Source: an uncultured SAR86 cluster bacterium (GTDB taxonomy: Bacteria > Pseudomonadota > Gammaproteobacteria > Magnimaribacterales > D2472). From it: a DNA stretch of 64,000 bases. The notes under the pieces are model-generated. The model saw only the letters and a list, made by a program, of their open reading frames with translations. It did no database searches and was not told the DNA's origin. Positions 23,428 to 33,039 of this stretch are shown in pieces. The translations under genes and the position numbers were made by a program. Positions within the stretch are counted from its first letter, which is position 1. Each line of letters starts with the position of its first letter. The stretch is from positions 62,001 to 126,000 of the forward strand of contig CACLXS010000003.1 in the NCBI GenBank assembly GCA_902610905.1, read 5' to 3'.

Positions 23428-25017
23428 ATGTCATACGAGGTTTTAGCAAGAAAATATAGACCATCTAGCTTTGAAGAAGTTGTTGGTCAAGAGCATGTAA
23501 TACAAGCACTCGCTAACAGTATTCTTCAAGACAGAATTCATCAAGCTTTTATTTTTTCTGGTACAAGAGGTGTCGGTAAGACAACTCTTGGAAGAATTCT
23601 TGCTAAATGCCTTAATTGCTCATCTTCAGAAAAACCAGTAGCTATACCATGCAATAAATGTGTAAATTGTGATGAAATTAAATTAGGCAGATCCTTAGAT
23701 TTTTATGAGCAAGATGCTGCCTCTCAACGAGGCATCGATGCAATGAAAGAGCTATTGCAAACAGTTCCTCAGTCCCCTGCAAATGGACGATATAAAGTAT
23801 ATTTGCTTGATGAGGCTCACATGTTAACTACTGAGAGTTTTAATGCATTATTAAAAAATCTTGAAGAACCACCAAAACATGTGGTTTTTATTTTAGCGAC
23901 TACTAATCCAGAAAAGTTACCAAAGACAGTTCAATCCAGATGTTTACAATTAAATCTAAAAACAGTTGGCGGAACAGTTTTATCTAATCATTTACAGAAA
24001 ATTCTAGAATCAGAAAATATTAATTATGATCAAGAAAGTGTTGATTTAATTTCAGATGCTGCCTTAGGATCAGTAAGAGATTCATTGACGTTATTAGATC
24101 AAGCAATCGCTCATGGCAGTGGTGCTCTTAAATCATCTAATGTTAAAGAATTACTGGGAACAATTGATAATTCATTTTTAGTTGCAATGATTAAAGCAAT
24201 TATTGATGGAGATGGTATTGGTGCCTATGAAGCACTATCAAAAATAGAAGAACTATCCCCAGAATATGACGTAATTCTTAAAAGCTTGATCTCAATTTTA
24301 CATAAAACTTCAATAGAGAAAGTTTTAAATAATTCAACCGACACTGATATTAAAAATTTAGCAGCCAATATTGATAGTGAGTTTTGTCAGCTTTTATATG
24401 AGATCGCAGTCAATTCCTTTTCTAAATTCAATGCTCATCCTAGTCCAAAAGAGGCCCTGGAAGTTTGCATATTAAGAATGCTAGCTTTTAACCCTATTCA
24501 TAAACTTGATAGTAAAACGAGCGTCAACGAAAAAGAAAAAAAAAATTTAAAAAATCATAAAAAAATAGAGCCTATCAATACTGTAGATAACTCAGAATTA
24601 AAAAAAACAGCATTAAATGATAAAAATGGTAAGCCGAGTTTAAATAATAACACTGATTGGATAGGGTTATTTGATCTATTATCGTTGAGTGCTTTTGCTA
24701 GAAATTATTTTGGAAATCTTTCATTTCTTTCTTTTGAAGATTCACTTCTAACTTTGGTTGGAACTGACGAAAAAAGTATTCCTGAAAATGTTTTTAAAGA
24801 ATTTCAAAGTGTTTTAAATGAATATTTTAGTTCTAATATAGAGATTGAAATAAAATTAGGAAATAATAATGATTCTCCCCTGAGCCATAAAAAAAAGGTG
24901 GAATCTGAAAGACAATCACAAGCAGAAAAAGATGTTTTATCAGATCCATCAATTCAGAAGTTTCTTGATAAGTATGATGGTAATATTAAAGATGGATCAA
25001 TTAAGCCAGTAAATTAA
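23428..25017 (+). CDS. dnaX: DNA polymerase III subunit tau (and possibly gamma)
   Basis: Clamp-loader ATPase of the replisome, 529 aa. Walker A GTRGVGKT lies at 45-52, a zinc site with Cys64, 75, 78 and 81, the Walker B block LLDEAHML near 128, and the SRC arginine-finger motif near 172. Domain III ends near residue 355, and an unstructured Lys/Asn-rich linker begins at ~368. In the linker ten A in a row (24536-24545) create a slippage site; both shifted frames stop within a few codons. The remaining C-terminal ~155 residues are the tau-specific part that contacts polymerase and helicase. recR follows after one base. Confidence 0.94.
   Translation: MSYEVLARKYRPSSFEEVVGQEHVIQALANSILQDRIHQAFIFSGTRGVGKTTLGRILAKCLNCSSSEKPVAIPCNKCVNCDEIKLGRSLDFYEQDAASQRGIDAMKELLQTVPQSPANGRYKVYLLDEAHMLTTESFNALLKNLEEPPKHVVFILATTNPEKLPKTVQSRCLQLNLKTVGGTVLSNHLQKILESENINYDQESVDLISDAALGSVRDSLTLLDQAIAHGSGALKSSNVKELLGTIDNSFLVAMIKAIIDGDGIGAYEALSKIEELSPEYDVILKSLISILHKTSIEKVLNNSTDTDIKNLAANIDSEFCQLLYEIAVNSFSKFNAHPSPKEALEVCILRMLAFNPIHKLDSKTSVNEKEKKNLKNHKKIEPINTVDNSELKKTALNDKNGKPSLNNNTDWIGLFDLLSLSAFARNYFGNLSFLSFEDSLLTLVGTDEKSIPENVFKEFQSVLNEYFSSNIEIEIKLGNNNDSPLSHKKKVESERQSQAEKDVLSDPSIQKFLDKYDGNIKDGSIKPVN
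24536..24545 (+). other. A10 slippage tract in dnaX
   Basis: Ten consecutive A occupy codons 370-373 (GAA AAA AAA AAT). An extra A leads to TTT AAA AAA TCA TAA, and a missing A to ATT TAA, so either slip truncates the protein to about 372-377 residues, just past the end of domain III. Thermus makes gamma by slippage on an A9 tract. Confidence 0.5.
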
Positions 25018-25018
25018 C

Positions 25019-25615
25019 ATGCATCAAGATCTTCTAAATGATTTAATAAATTCTTTAACAATTTTGCCAGGCGTTGGAAAAAAATCTGCACAAAGAATGG
25101 CTCTCTACTTGTTAGATAAGAATAAAGATGGCGCTGGAATATTAGCTAAAACCCTTGAGAAAGCGATTGATGAAATTGGAAGATGTACAAGATGTAGAAT
25201 GCTAACATCAAATAGTCTTTGTAAGATATGTTCAGATAATACAAGGGATATGAATAGTATATGTATTGTTGAGAATCCTTCAGATGTTTTAGCAATAGAA
25301 TCCACTGGTGGATTTAAAGGGAGATATTTTGTTTTACTAGGAAGATTATCGCCAATTGATGGCATTAGCCCAGATGATTTAGGCATTAATGATTTTTTAA
25401 AATTGATAGAAATTGAAAATATTAAAGAGGTTATATTAGCAACTAGCTCAACGGTTGAAGGTGATGCAACTGCAATATATATTAAAGATCATATTAATGA
25501 TATTAAAGTATCGAGGATTTCATATGGAATTCCAATTGGAGGTGAATTGGAATATGTTGACGGTAATACAATAGCAAGAGCTATTCAGGGGAGAACAGAA
25601 ATAAATGTCGATTAA
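25019..25615 (+). CDS. recR: recombination mediator RecR
   Basis: RecR forms a ring with RecO to load RecA on gaps. The 198-aa protein has an N-terminal helix-hairpin-helix ([17 protein letters not shown], ~16-32), a four-cysteine zinc site (Cys56, 59, 68, 71) and a Toprim domain from [13 protein letters not shown] with [16 protein letters not shown]. All of these match the family. The small DNA-binding gene ybaB that often separates dnaX from recR is absent: recR starts one base after the dnaX stop. It overlaps dcd by 11 bases. Confidence 0.96.
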   Translation: MHQDLLNDLINSLTILPGVGKKSAQRMALYLLDKNKDGAGILAKTLEKAIDEIGRCTRCRMLTSNSLCKICSDNTRDMNSICIVENPSDVLAIESTGGFKGRYFVLLGRLSPIDGISPDDLGINDFLKLIEIENIKEVILATSSTVEGDATAIYIKDHINDIKVSRISYGIPIGGELEYVDGNTIARAIQGRTEINVD

Positions 25616-26174
25616 ATCAGATAAATGGATAACAGAAATGTCCAAGAATCAATCAATGATAAAACCTTTTTCAGAGAATCAAGTTAGACTTGATAAAGAT
25701 GGCCAGAAATTAATTTCTTATGGTGTTTCAAGTTATGGTTATGATGTTAGATGCTCAAATGAGTTTAAAGTTTTCACTAATATTCATTCTGCAGTTGTCG
25801 ACCCAAAATCTTTTGATGAAAAGAGTTTTGTTGATATTGAATCGGATATATGTGTAATACCTCCTAATTCTTTTGCGCTCGCAAGAACCGTTGAGTATTT
25901 TAAAATTCCAAGGAATGTTCTAACTATTTGTCTTGGTAAATCAACCTATGCTAGATGTGGCATTATTGTTAACGTTACTCCGCTTGAGCCTGAGTGGGAA
26001 GGGCACGTTACTCTTGAGTTTTCTAACACAACAAATTTGCCTGCAAAGATCTATGCTGGAGAAGGTGTAGCGCAAATGTTATTTTTTGAGTCTGATGAAG
26101 AATGTGAAACAAGTTATAAAGATAGAGGCGGTAAATATCAGGGCCAAACTGGAGTTACTTTACCCAAAACTTAG
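25605..26174 (+). CDS. dcd: dCTP deaminase
   Basis: Converts dCTP to dUTP, the main source of dTMP precursors in many gammaproteobacteria. The 189-aa trimeric enzyme shows the family blocks [53 protein letters not shown] with the conserved Ser/Arg, and [20 protein letters not shown] containing the catalytic Glu region. The Gln-rich closing segment [13 protein letters not shown] is typical. The start overlaps recR by 11 bases, linking nucleotide supply with repair and replication genes in one transcript. It converges with the DUF3108 gene, overlapping it by 15 bases. Confidence 0.95.
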   Translation: MSIKSDKWITEMSKNQSMIKPFSENQVRLDKDGQKLISYGVSSYGYDVRCSNEFKVFTNIHSAVVDPKSFDEKSFVDIESDICVIPPNSFALARTVEYFKIPRNVLTICLGKSTYARCGIIVNVTPLEPEWEGHVTLEFSNTTNLPAKIYAGEGVAQMLFFESDEECETSYKDRGGKYQGQTGVTLPKT

Positions 26175-26846
26175 CAATTCTATTAATTGCAGTTTTTGAT
26201 ATTCATCTGGACTCTCATCAATTACTTTGTAAAACATGTAATCAAGCTCAGGTATTAAATAATATGTTGTAATACGTTTGTCAGACTCTCTATATCTTTT
26301 TAAAAGAACGCAAGAATATTCCTTATTATTAAAAACACATGTCTCCTTGCCATCTAAGCTATAAAAATTTTTCTTGATTTCACCAGTTTTCATCTCTATT
26401 AAATTGATAGAAAACTCTTCCATTCCATTAAGTAAATTAAGCCTAATTTGAATTTGTGCATTTAGAGGGTCGGCTGGAAAAGTTGTTTTGTCTAATGGTG
26501 ATTCCCAAGTATTGATCCCTGAGGAGGCTATAATTAGATTTTCAGAGTCAAATTTTATGTTTTGATCTCTATTTACAGATTTTGGTCTAATTTTCACATT
26601 ATAATTTTTAGAATGAAGCTTAGAATTTTCTATAATAAAATTAGATTTAAAATCCATTGAAACAACTAGAAGGGTTCGGGCATTGAACGTAAAGCTATAT
26701 TCATTGTTATCTAAAATTTTTAGTTCTCTTATTCCAGTAACTGAAAAATCATCACGCTCAAAGAGATATTTTGCTTTGTAGTCTGGTATAACTGATGAAC
26801 TTAGATTTAGAGTAAATACAGTTGCTAGCAGTAATTTAAATTTCAT
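26160..26846 (-). CDS. DUF3108 domain protein, exported
   Basis: A 228-aa protein with a signal peptide ([19 protein letters not shown]) and a beta-rich domain matching the DUF3108 pattern: [22 protein letters not shown], then [29 protein letters not shown] and a late [18 protein letters not shown]. The family function is unknown; it is often found next to purN in gammaproteobacteria, as here. I start at 26846, which overlaps the purN stop by 11 bases and begins directly with the signal peptide; an earlier in-frame start at 26870 would add eight residues. Confidence 0.8.
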   Translation of the reverse strand: MKFKLLLATVFTLNLSSSVIPDYKAKYLFERDDFSVTGIRELKILDNNEYSFTFNARTLLVVSMDFKSNFIIENSKLHSKNYNVKIRPKSVNRDQNIKFDSENLIIASSGINTWESPLDKTTFPADPLNAQIQIRLNLLNGMEEFSINLIEMKTGEIKKNFYSLDGKETCVFNNKEYSCVLLKRYRESDKRITTYYLIPELDYMFYKVIDESPDEYQKLQLIELLSFG

Positions 26847-27480
26847 ATTTCTTATAAATAAATTTTCCACTTGGATTCAAACCATTAAATATAACTCTAT
26901 TTTGGTCGATAAATATTTTATCATCACAAATATATTTTATTATCTCAGGATAAAGTTCATGTTCCAGTTTGTGGATTCTTTCAACAAGAATATCAATATT
27001 CTCATTGGCGGTTTTAATTTCTCCCTGTGCAATTAATGGACCGCCATCAAGCTCACTTGAAACATAGTGAATTGATATTCCATGTATTGAATCATTATTT
27101 TCTAGAACTTGCTCATGGGTATTAAGTCCAGGATACTTTGGCAAAAGTGAGGGGTGAATATTGATAATTTTTCCGAAAAAATTATTTGTGATTTTTTCTG
27201 TAAGTATTCTCATAAAACCAGCTAAAACAATTAAATCAGCATTTTGTTCTAATAAAATCTTGTAGAGCTCTGTATCAAATAATTCTCTTGATTGAAATTC
27301 TTTATGATTGATAACAATAGTCTTAATGCCAACAGATTTTGCCCTTTCAATACCAAAAGCATTTAGATTGTTTGAAATCACACATATAACCTCTGCATTA
27401 ATATAATTTATATTACACTTATCGATGATCGCTTGAAGATTAGAGCCACTCCCAGAAATTAAGACAACAATTTTTTTCAT
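26836..27480 (-). CDS. purN: phosphoribosylglycinamide formyltransferase
   Basis: Third step of purine synthesis: transfers a formyl group from 10-formyl-THF to GAR. The 214-aa protein has the N-terminal IVVLISGSGSNLQAIID phosphate loop, the catalytic region with VLAGFMRIL and NIHPSLLPKYPGLNTHEQ, and HYVSSELDGGPLIAQ where the catalytic Asp sits. The IHPSLLP His is the conserved one. It lies 3 bases after purM and overlaps the DUF3108 gene, so the three are one transcript. Confidence 0.95.
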   Translation of the reverse strand: MKKIVVLISGSGSNLQAIIDKCNINYINAEVICVISNNLNAFGIERAKSVGIKTIVINHKEFQSRELFDTELYKILLEQNADLIVLAGFMRILTEKITNNFFGKIINIHPSLLPKYPGLNTHEQVLENNDSIHGISIHYVSSELDGGPLIAQGEIKTANENIDILVERIHKLEHELYPEIIKYICDDKIFIDQNRVIFNGLNPSGKFIYKKYEI

Positions 27481-27483
27481 GGA

Positions 27484-28512
27484 TTATGAATAAACTACCG
27501 ATTCATTTTCTTTTCTAACAACTCTACCAATATTATAGCAATCGAAGCCACTGTCTTTGATGTCAGATTTTATTTCTTCGGAAATACTCTCATCTACAAG
27601 AAGTACCATGCCTATGCCACAATTAAAAATTCTTAATAAATCATTATTAGATATGCTGCCTCTTTCTTGCAGCCATTTGAAAATTTCAGGCAACTCCCAA
27701 GATGCTAATGATATTTCTGCTGATAAATCTTGCGGTAATGATCTTGGTATATTTTCTGTTAAGCCTCCACCTGTAATGTGTGCCATTCCATGAATAGAAA
27801 ATTTTTCTATTAATCTCAATATTATATTTGGATATAAATGAGTAGGCTTTAATGCTAATTTAATAATTTTTTTTAGCTCATCCTCTTTTGCAGATGAGTC
27901 TTTTATTATTTTTCTAATAAGAGAAAATCCATTTGAATGAGGCCCACTTGATTCAATGCCTATTAAAATATCACCTTCTTTAATTTTTTTACCATTTATA
28001 ATTTTTTCTTTTTCAACACACCCAACTGAAAAACCTGCAAGATCAAAATTTTTACCGACATAATGACCTGGCATTTCTGCAGTCTCACCACCAAGAAGAG
28101 CGCATCCTGAATTTTTGCAGGCCTCTGAAATGTTTTTAATTATCTTAGATGCTTCTTCAACTTCAAGTTTTGATGAAGCAAAATAATCAAGAAAAAATAG
28201 AGGTTTTGCACCACAAACAATAAGATCATTCACACACATTGCTACAAGGTCTTGTCCAATGAACTCAATTTGATTATTTTCTTGAGCTAGAGCAACTTTT
28301 GTACCAACACCGTCTGTGCAGGCTACCATGACAGGTTCAATGTAATCTTTGTCGAGTTCATACATTCCAGCAAAGCCACCAATGTTTCCAAGAACATTTT
28401 GATTATGAGACGTAGCTACGTCATTTTTAATTTTATCAACTAAATCATTTCCTGCTGTTATGTCTACACCAGCTAATTTGTATGGATCATTTTCTATAAT
28501 TTCTTTTGTCAT
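27484..28512 (-). CDS. purM: phosphoribosylformylglycinamidine cyclo-ligase
   Basis: Fifth step of purine synthesis, closing the imidazole ring with ATP to give AIR. The 342-aa protein (E. coli 345) shows YKLAGVDITAGNDLVDKIK at the N terminus, the ATP/substrate motifs VACTDGVGTKVALA and GQDLVAMCVNDLIVCGAKPLFFLDYFA, GGETAEMPGHY, and the C-terminal HITGGGLTENIPRSLP. It is the first gene of the purM-purN-DUF3108 unit. Its ATG lies 23 bases from the likely start of the divergent DUF2066 gene, so the two promoters must overlap or lie in coding DNA. Confidence 0.96.
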   Translation of the reverse strand: MTKEIIENDPYKLAGVDITAGNDLVDKIKNDVATSHNQNVLGNIGGFAGMYELDKDYIEPVMVACTDGVGTKVALAQENNQIEFIGQDLVAMCVNDLIVCGAKPLFFLDYFASSKLEVEEASKIIKNISEACKNSGCALLGGETAEMPGHYVGKNFDLAGFSVGCVEKEKIINGKKIKEGDILIGIESSGPHSNGFSLIRKIIKDSSAKEDELKKIIKLALKPTHLYPNIILRLIEKFSIHGMAHITGGGLTENIPRSLPQDLSAEISLASWELPEIFKWLQERGSISNNDLLRIFNCGIGMVLLVDESISEEIKSDIKDSGFDCYNIGRVVRKENESVVYS

Positions 28513-28535
28513 TTAGAATACTTAATGTGAATCAA

Positions 28536-29555
28536 ATGAATAACAGCTTTATTAAACATTTATTAGTTACACTTATTATCTTTTCTAATTACTCCTTTGG
28601 GAAGGAGTTTGAAGAACTTTTTACAATTTATGTTCCAATTGAGAATACTAGCGAAATAGAATCTTCAATTAATCAATCATTTAACAATTTAGTTTTTAGA
28701 ATAAGTGGGTCTAAATCCCCATCTAACATATGGAAAATAATTAACTCTGGGTCGTCTCGTAAAGATTTTATTTCTAGCTACTCAATTAAAAATATTAATA
28801 ACAAGAGTTATCTAGAAGTCAATTTCAATCAAAATTTAGTTATTGATAAATTTAAGAAACTATCAATACCTATTATAGGTTATTCGAGGCCAGTAATCTT
28901 TTTTTTAATTACCGTAGAGTCAGGTTCTGAAGATCCTTATTTCATATCAAAGGATTCAACAAATGATATAGATATTTACATTAAGGAGTCATTAGATAGA
29001 TTATCAAATGAAAGAGGGTTATTTCTTGAATTACCTCTGCTTGACCTTGAAGATGAAACATTTTTAACTAACACGAGTATATTAATTTCACCACAACAAT
29101 ATCTAATTTCTAAATACGATTTTGATGAATACGTAGACATTAAACTAATAAATCTTGGGTTAAAAAAGTGGCTCATTAAGGGTGACATCAATACTGATAT
29201 TAATAAAGAATCTTATTTAGAAGATATAAAACAATCTTTAGATGATTTCCTTGAATCATTAATTAATAAAACATTCTCAGATTTAAAAATAGATACTTCA
29301 GAGACTATATTGCTTGATGTGAGCATAGAGGGTATAAATTCATATGAGGAGTATGAAATCTTAAAAGAAAAACTATCAAAGATCATTGCCATTACAAATT
29401 TAGAAATACTTAATTTTAAAAATGACACTATCACATATAAAATAAATGTAATGGGGGACATCAATAACTTTAAAAAGTCTATTCAAAATAATACTTTTTT
29501 TGAGTTTTTGTCAGAAAAAACTGAGAATAATTTAAGCTTAAGATTCGTAAAATGA
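28536..29555 (+). CDS. DUF2066 domain protein, exported
   Basis: A 339-aa protein with a signal sequence (MNNSFIKHLLVTLIIFSNYSFG) and a DUF2066-like domain: FTIYVPIENTSEIESSINQSFNNLVFRISGS, then FNQNLVIDKFKKLSIPIIGYSRPVIFFLI. The family function is unknown, but its place between purM and a CDP-alcohol phosphatidyltransferase/hda pair is typical of gammaproteobacteria. I prefer the ATG at 28536 because it starts the signal peptide; an upstream TTG at 28506 would run into the divergent purM start. It overlaps the next gene by four bases (ATGA). Confidence 0.8.
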   Translation: MNNSFIKHLLVTLIIFSNYSFGKEFEELFTIYVPIENTSEIESSINQSFNNLVFRISGSKSPSNIWKIINSGSSRKDFISSYSIKNINNKSYLEVNFNQNLVIDKFKKLSIPIIGYSRPVIFFLITVESGSEDPYFISKDSTNDIDIYIKESLDRLSNERGLFLELPLLDLEDETFLTNTSILISPQQYLISKYDFDEYVDIKLINLGLKKWLIKGDINTDINKESYLEDIKQSLDDFLESLINKTFSDLKIDTSETILLDVSIEGINSYEEYEILKEKLSKIIAITNLEILNFKNDTITYKINVMGDINNFKKSIQNNTFFEFLSEKTENNLSLRFVK

Positions 29556-30103
29556 GTAAATATTTTATTTTTATTCCAAATTTATTATCTATTGTAAGAA
29601 TTGGTCTCGTTTATCCTATTTTAAATAATATATTTATTGGCAATTTTATAATTAGTTTGAGTTATTTTTTAATTGCATCACTTACTGATGCGCTTGATGG
29701 TTTTCTTGCGAGAAAAATGCACTGGCAAACGTATTTAGGTACTATTTTAGATCCTATTGCTGATAAGCTACTGTTGTCTGGAACGATTTTTATCTTATGG
29801 CTAACTAACTATATCCCGCTATACATTTTTGTTATTTTTATTGGAAGAGATATTGCTATTTTACTTGGAGCTGCAGTTCATATGACTTTGATTGAGTCTC
29901 ATACACCATTGCCTAATATTCTTGGAAAAATTACTACAGGTCTTCAAATTGTTTATATTGTAGTTATATTATTTTTTCAAATTTTTGAGATCAACCTGTC
30001 GCTTATACTTCTCGATGTATTTATTATTATAATCACTTTATTGAGCTTAATTGTTTATTCAAGAAATTGGCTATTAGATATTAATAAGTACCATAATGAA
30101 TAA
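29552..30103 (+). CDS. CDP-alcohol phosphatidyltransferase family protein
   Basis: An integral membrane enzyme of phospholipid synthesis, 183 aa with about five helices. The family motif D-x2-DG-x2-AR-x8-G-x3-D-x3-D is fully present in DALDGFLARKMHWQTYLGTILDPIADK in pieces, near residues 45-72. Members include PgsA (phosphatidylglycerophosphate synthase) and cardiolipin-type synthases; the size and N terminus FIPNLLSIVRIGLVYPIL fit PgsA, but this DUF2066/hda-linked member is often a second copy, so I leave the symbol blank. It overlaps both neighbours by a few bases. Confidence 0.88.
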   Translation: MSKYFIFIPNLLSIVRIGLVYPILNNIFIGNFIISLSYFLIASLTDALDGFLARKMHWQTYLGTILDPIADKLLLSGTIFILWLTNYIPLYIFVIFIGRDIAILLGAAVHMTLIESHTPLPNILGKITTGLQIVYIVVILFFQIFEINLSLILLDVFIIIITLLSLIVYSRNWLLDINKYHNE

Positions 30104-30782
30104 ACCTAAACAATTAACATTTCCTTGGAATGCGGTAAATAAATCTTCTTTAGAAGGTTTTTATTCAAGTGAGGATAACTTGCATGTAGTTTCAATCCTC
30201 AAAGACAAGACCTTTCAAGATGATTTATTTATCTACGGATCAAAAGAATCTGGTAAGACTTATCTTCTTCAAGCAATTTGCAATTCGTATAGCTCTCTCA
30301 ACAAATCGTCTCTTTATATACCACTTAAAAAAGCAATGGATTATGGTGTCGAGATATTTGAATCCCTAGAAAACATTCAGTTAATTTGTCTTGATGGAAT
30401 TGAAAATGTAATTTCTGCAATTGAATGGGAAAAAGCTATATTTAATTTAATTAATAAAACTCTTATTTCAAAGAGTAGATTAATTATAACTTCCTCGGAA
30501 GATTTAGAATCCCTAAATTTTTCTCTACCAGATCTTGAATCCAGGTTGAGAAAAATAGAGAGTTATGAACTCTCACCCATTCAAGACAAAGATATACTTG
30601 ATGCTCTCAAATATATTTCGAAATTGAAATCAATAAATTTGGGTGATAAAGAAGCAAGGTATCTTGTCACATATTCTCAAAGGAATATCTCTAATTTAGT
30701 TCACATCCTTGAGAGCCTAGATCAGCTCTCAATGGAAATGAAAAGAAAAATTACAATACCTTTAATTAAAGAAGTTATTTAA
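30096..30782 (+). CDS. hda: DnaA regulatory inactivator Hda
   Basis: Hda works with the sliding clamp to trigger ATP hydrolysis on DnaA and so limit re-initiation. The 228-aa AAA+ protein starts with a clamp-binding motif KQLTFPW (residues ~5-11; E. coli QLSLPL). Walker A GSKESGKT lies near 49-56, Walker B LICLDGIENV near 105, and the box VII arginine motif LESRLRK near 150. The length matches the E. coli protein. It is the last gene of the DUF2066-pgsA-like-hda unit and overlaps convergent sppA by 8 bases. Confidence 0.88.
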   Translation: MNKPKQLTFPWNAVNKSSLEGFYSSEDNLHVVSILKDKTFQDDLFIYGSKESGKTYLLQAICNSYSSLNKSSLYIPLKKAMDYGVEIFESLENIQLICLDGIENVISAIEWEKAIFNLINKTLISKSRLIITSSEDLESLNFSLPDLESRLRKIESYELSPIQDKDILDALKYISKLKSINLGDKEARYLVTYSQRNISNLVHILESLDQLSMEMKRKITIPLIKEVI

Positions 30783-32616
30783 CCTCACACTCAAAGCAAT
30801 ACATTAATATATTTCTTTTTTCAGGATCAATTAATTTAAGATGTTTTTCTAGTTTTGAATTAATTAGCTTAAGTCTTGGATCGATATTAATTTCTATATT
30901 AATATTTTTAAGCAATTTATTTAAAAAAACATCAAATGGATCCATTGGTTTTTTATAATTCTTGACTGCAAAATCTTCAACACCAGATTTTTCTGCTGCT
31001 GACATTAGGGCTTCATTAAGGCCACCAATCTTATCTACTAAGCCAAGTTCTAGGGCTTTATATCCGGCCCATATCCTTCCACCTGCAATTGGTAAAACAT
31101 CCTCGTAAGACATATTTCTATTATCAGCAACTTTAGATACAAATTTTTCATATATGTGATCTATTCCAGCTTGTATTCCGTCTTTTACATACTCTGGCAT
31201 TGCATATCTTTCATCCCATTCAGCGGCTTTAGTTGAGCTGACACCATCTACTTTAATACCGGCCCAATCATAAATACCATCTAAAGTTGGAACTATTCCA
31301 TAAACACCAATAGATCCTGTAAGAGTATCTTTTTCTGCAAATATTTCATCGGATAGAGTGGTGACCCAAACACCACCAGATGCAGCAATATCTCCCATAG
31401 ATGAAATAATTGGTCTCCCAGTGTCTTTAAATTCTTTTAATGCATTAGTGATCAATTCACTTGCCCATACACTTCCGCCCGGACTGTTAACTCTTAAAAC
31501 CATGGCTTTAACAGATTTATCTTGAGTAGCTGACTGAATGTTATCAACAATCGTGTCAGACCCGGCAACTCCATAAGTTACTTCGCCAGTCATTATGGTA
31601 CCTTCTACATTGATAACTGCTATTTTATTTTTACTAGTATTTTTTACTTCATCTTCTTTGATTTTTGAAAGATAGTCATAAATTGAAATACTATCTGGGA
31701 AAGAGTATTGATCGTTATCTTCATTTGGAAATTCTTCAAACATATATGCTTTTATTTCCTCTCGAGTAACTACCATGTCAACCAAGCCCAATTCAAGCGC
31801 TACTTCTGCCATCTCTGGATTTTCAGTACTTAATTCCCATGCATTGTCTCCATAATTTTGTATAGTTCCTTTTTCAAGATTTCTAGCATTTTCCATCATA
31901 TCAGTCATTTCGTTCCACATAGGATTTGCAAATTCGTTCCATGCTAATTTGTCATTTTCAGACATTGAATCCCTAGTATATGGTTCAGGGCCGGATTTAA
32001 AATTACCTGCAGTAAAGACGTTGTAATTTAATTTAAGATTTTTATATAAATCTTTCATGTACTCTCTTTTTCTTGAAAAACCAAAAGCTGAAACTTGTCC
32101 ATATTCATTAATAAGAACCTCATTGGCTTGAGAACTAATTAGATATGAGTTGTTATTATATTGTTCTGCATAAGCTATAACTCTTTTCCCATTATCTCTA
32201 ACAGACCTTAATGCCTCAGCAATCTTAAAAGCTGAAGACCAATACATTCCTAATTCAGAAACATTTACATAAACTGCAGCAAGGTTTTCATCAATAGCTG
32301 CATGATTCAATACATCTAATAAATCTTGAAGTTCATGCTGTTCAAAAGTATTGCCTCCACTTAAAACAATGCTATTAAAATCAAAATTTCCAGAACTTTG
32401 AACCTCTGAATCGACAACAACACCAATAGGTTTAAACCAAAGAACTTTATTTTTTGTATCAATTTTTTCAGGACTATTGAACATTGAACCTATCCCGCCT
32501 AATAACGAAAATGTAACAACAACTAAAATTAATGCAGTTAAAGAATTAACTATTATTTTTCTTGTTGTTGTTAGAAAGCTATCAGCCTTTGACCAAATTG
32601 ATTGTTTTTCTGACAC
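30775..32616 (-). CDS. sppA: signal peptide peptidase SppA, 67-kDa type
   Basis: A membrane-anchored serine protease that degrades cleaved signal peptides; 613 aa with one N-terminal transmembrane helix (~residues 20-45) and two tandem S49 domains. The catalytic Lys is in FTAGNFKSGPEPYTRDSM of the first domain and the Ser in DTLTGSIGVYGIVPT of the second, the Ser/Lys dyad of this class; RVNSPGGSVWASE is the conserved oxyanion block. The C-terminal end MYCFECEVK carries a CxxC pair I do not recall in the family. It is transcribed alone and ends inside hda. Confidence 0.93.
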   Translation of the reverse strand: MSEKQSIWSKADSFLTTTRKIIVNSLTALILVVVTFSLLGGIGSMFNSPEKIDTKNKVLWFKPIGVVVDSEVQSSGNFDFNSIVLSGGNTFEQHELQDLLDVLNHAAIDENLAAVYVNVSELGMYWSSAFKIAEALRSVRDNGKRVIAYAEQYNNNSYLISSQANEVLINEYGQVSAFGFSRKREYMKDLYKNLKLNYNVFTAGNFKSGPEPYTRDSMSENDKLAWNEFANPMWNEMTDMMENARNLEKGTIQNYGDNAWELSTENPEMAEVALELGLVDMVVTREEIKAYMFEEFPNEDNDQYSFPDSISIYDYLSKIKEDEVKNTSKNKIAVINVEGTIMTGEVTYGVAGSDTIVDNIQSATQDKSVKAMVLRVNSPGGSVWASELITNALKEFKDTGRPIISSMGDIAASGGVWVTTLSDEIFAEKDTLTGSIGVYGIVPTLDGIYDWAGIKVDGVSSTKAAEWDERYAMPEYVKDGIQAGIDHIYEKFVSKVADNRNMSYEDVLPIAGGRIWAGYKALELGLVDKIGGLNEALMSAAEKSGVEDFAVKNYKKPMDPFDVFLNKLLKNINIEINIDPRLKLINSKLEKHLKLIDPEKRNILMYCFECEVK

Positions 32617-32703
32617 GTATAACTCCTAAGAAATAAAATGTTGATGAAAGTTATCATTTTTATCATTACCAGTAAAGGTTACAGTTATTAATCTAATCAT
32701 AAA

Positions 32704-33039
32704 TCAATCAGAATTTCTTTTAATCGACTTTGGGGACAAAATACAAAGAGTGAATAAAATGATAATAAAAATTATTTCTAGTAAATCAAGAATGTAAGGT
32801 TCAATGCCAAAAACTCTCAATGAAACAGATAAAAAATATATTAAAACTATAAAACTAAAGCTTTGAAAAGCTTTAATGGACAATTTATTTGCTAGATATA
32901 TAAAGACAATAAAAGGAAATGACCAAAAAATAAAAAATAAAAATGTAATAGATCCATAAAAAAATGACAAAAATTTTATGGTTATCAATGAACAACAAAT
33001 TAAACTAACTGATACTTTAATTCTATTGTTGGTTAGCAT
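32704..33039 (-). CDS. DUF2069 membrane protein
   Basis: A 111-aa protein with four predicted helices. The pattern FFIFWSFPFIVFIYLANKL...FSFIVLIYFLSVSLRVFG...LLEIIFIIILFTLCIL resembles DUF2069, a family of unknown function usually beside wrbA in gammaproteobacteria, as here. It overlaps the wrbA stop by one base and must be co-expressed with it. The low sequence complexity makes the match moderate. Confidence 0.7.
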   Translation of the reverse strand: MLTNNRIKVSVSLICCSLITIKFLSFFYGSITFLFFIFWSFPFIVFIYLANKLSIKAFQSFSFIVLIYFLSVSLRVFGIEPYILDLLEIIFIIILFTLCILSPKSIKRNSD

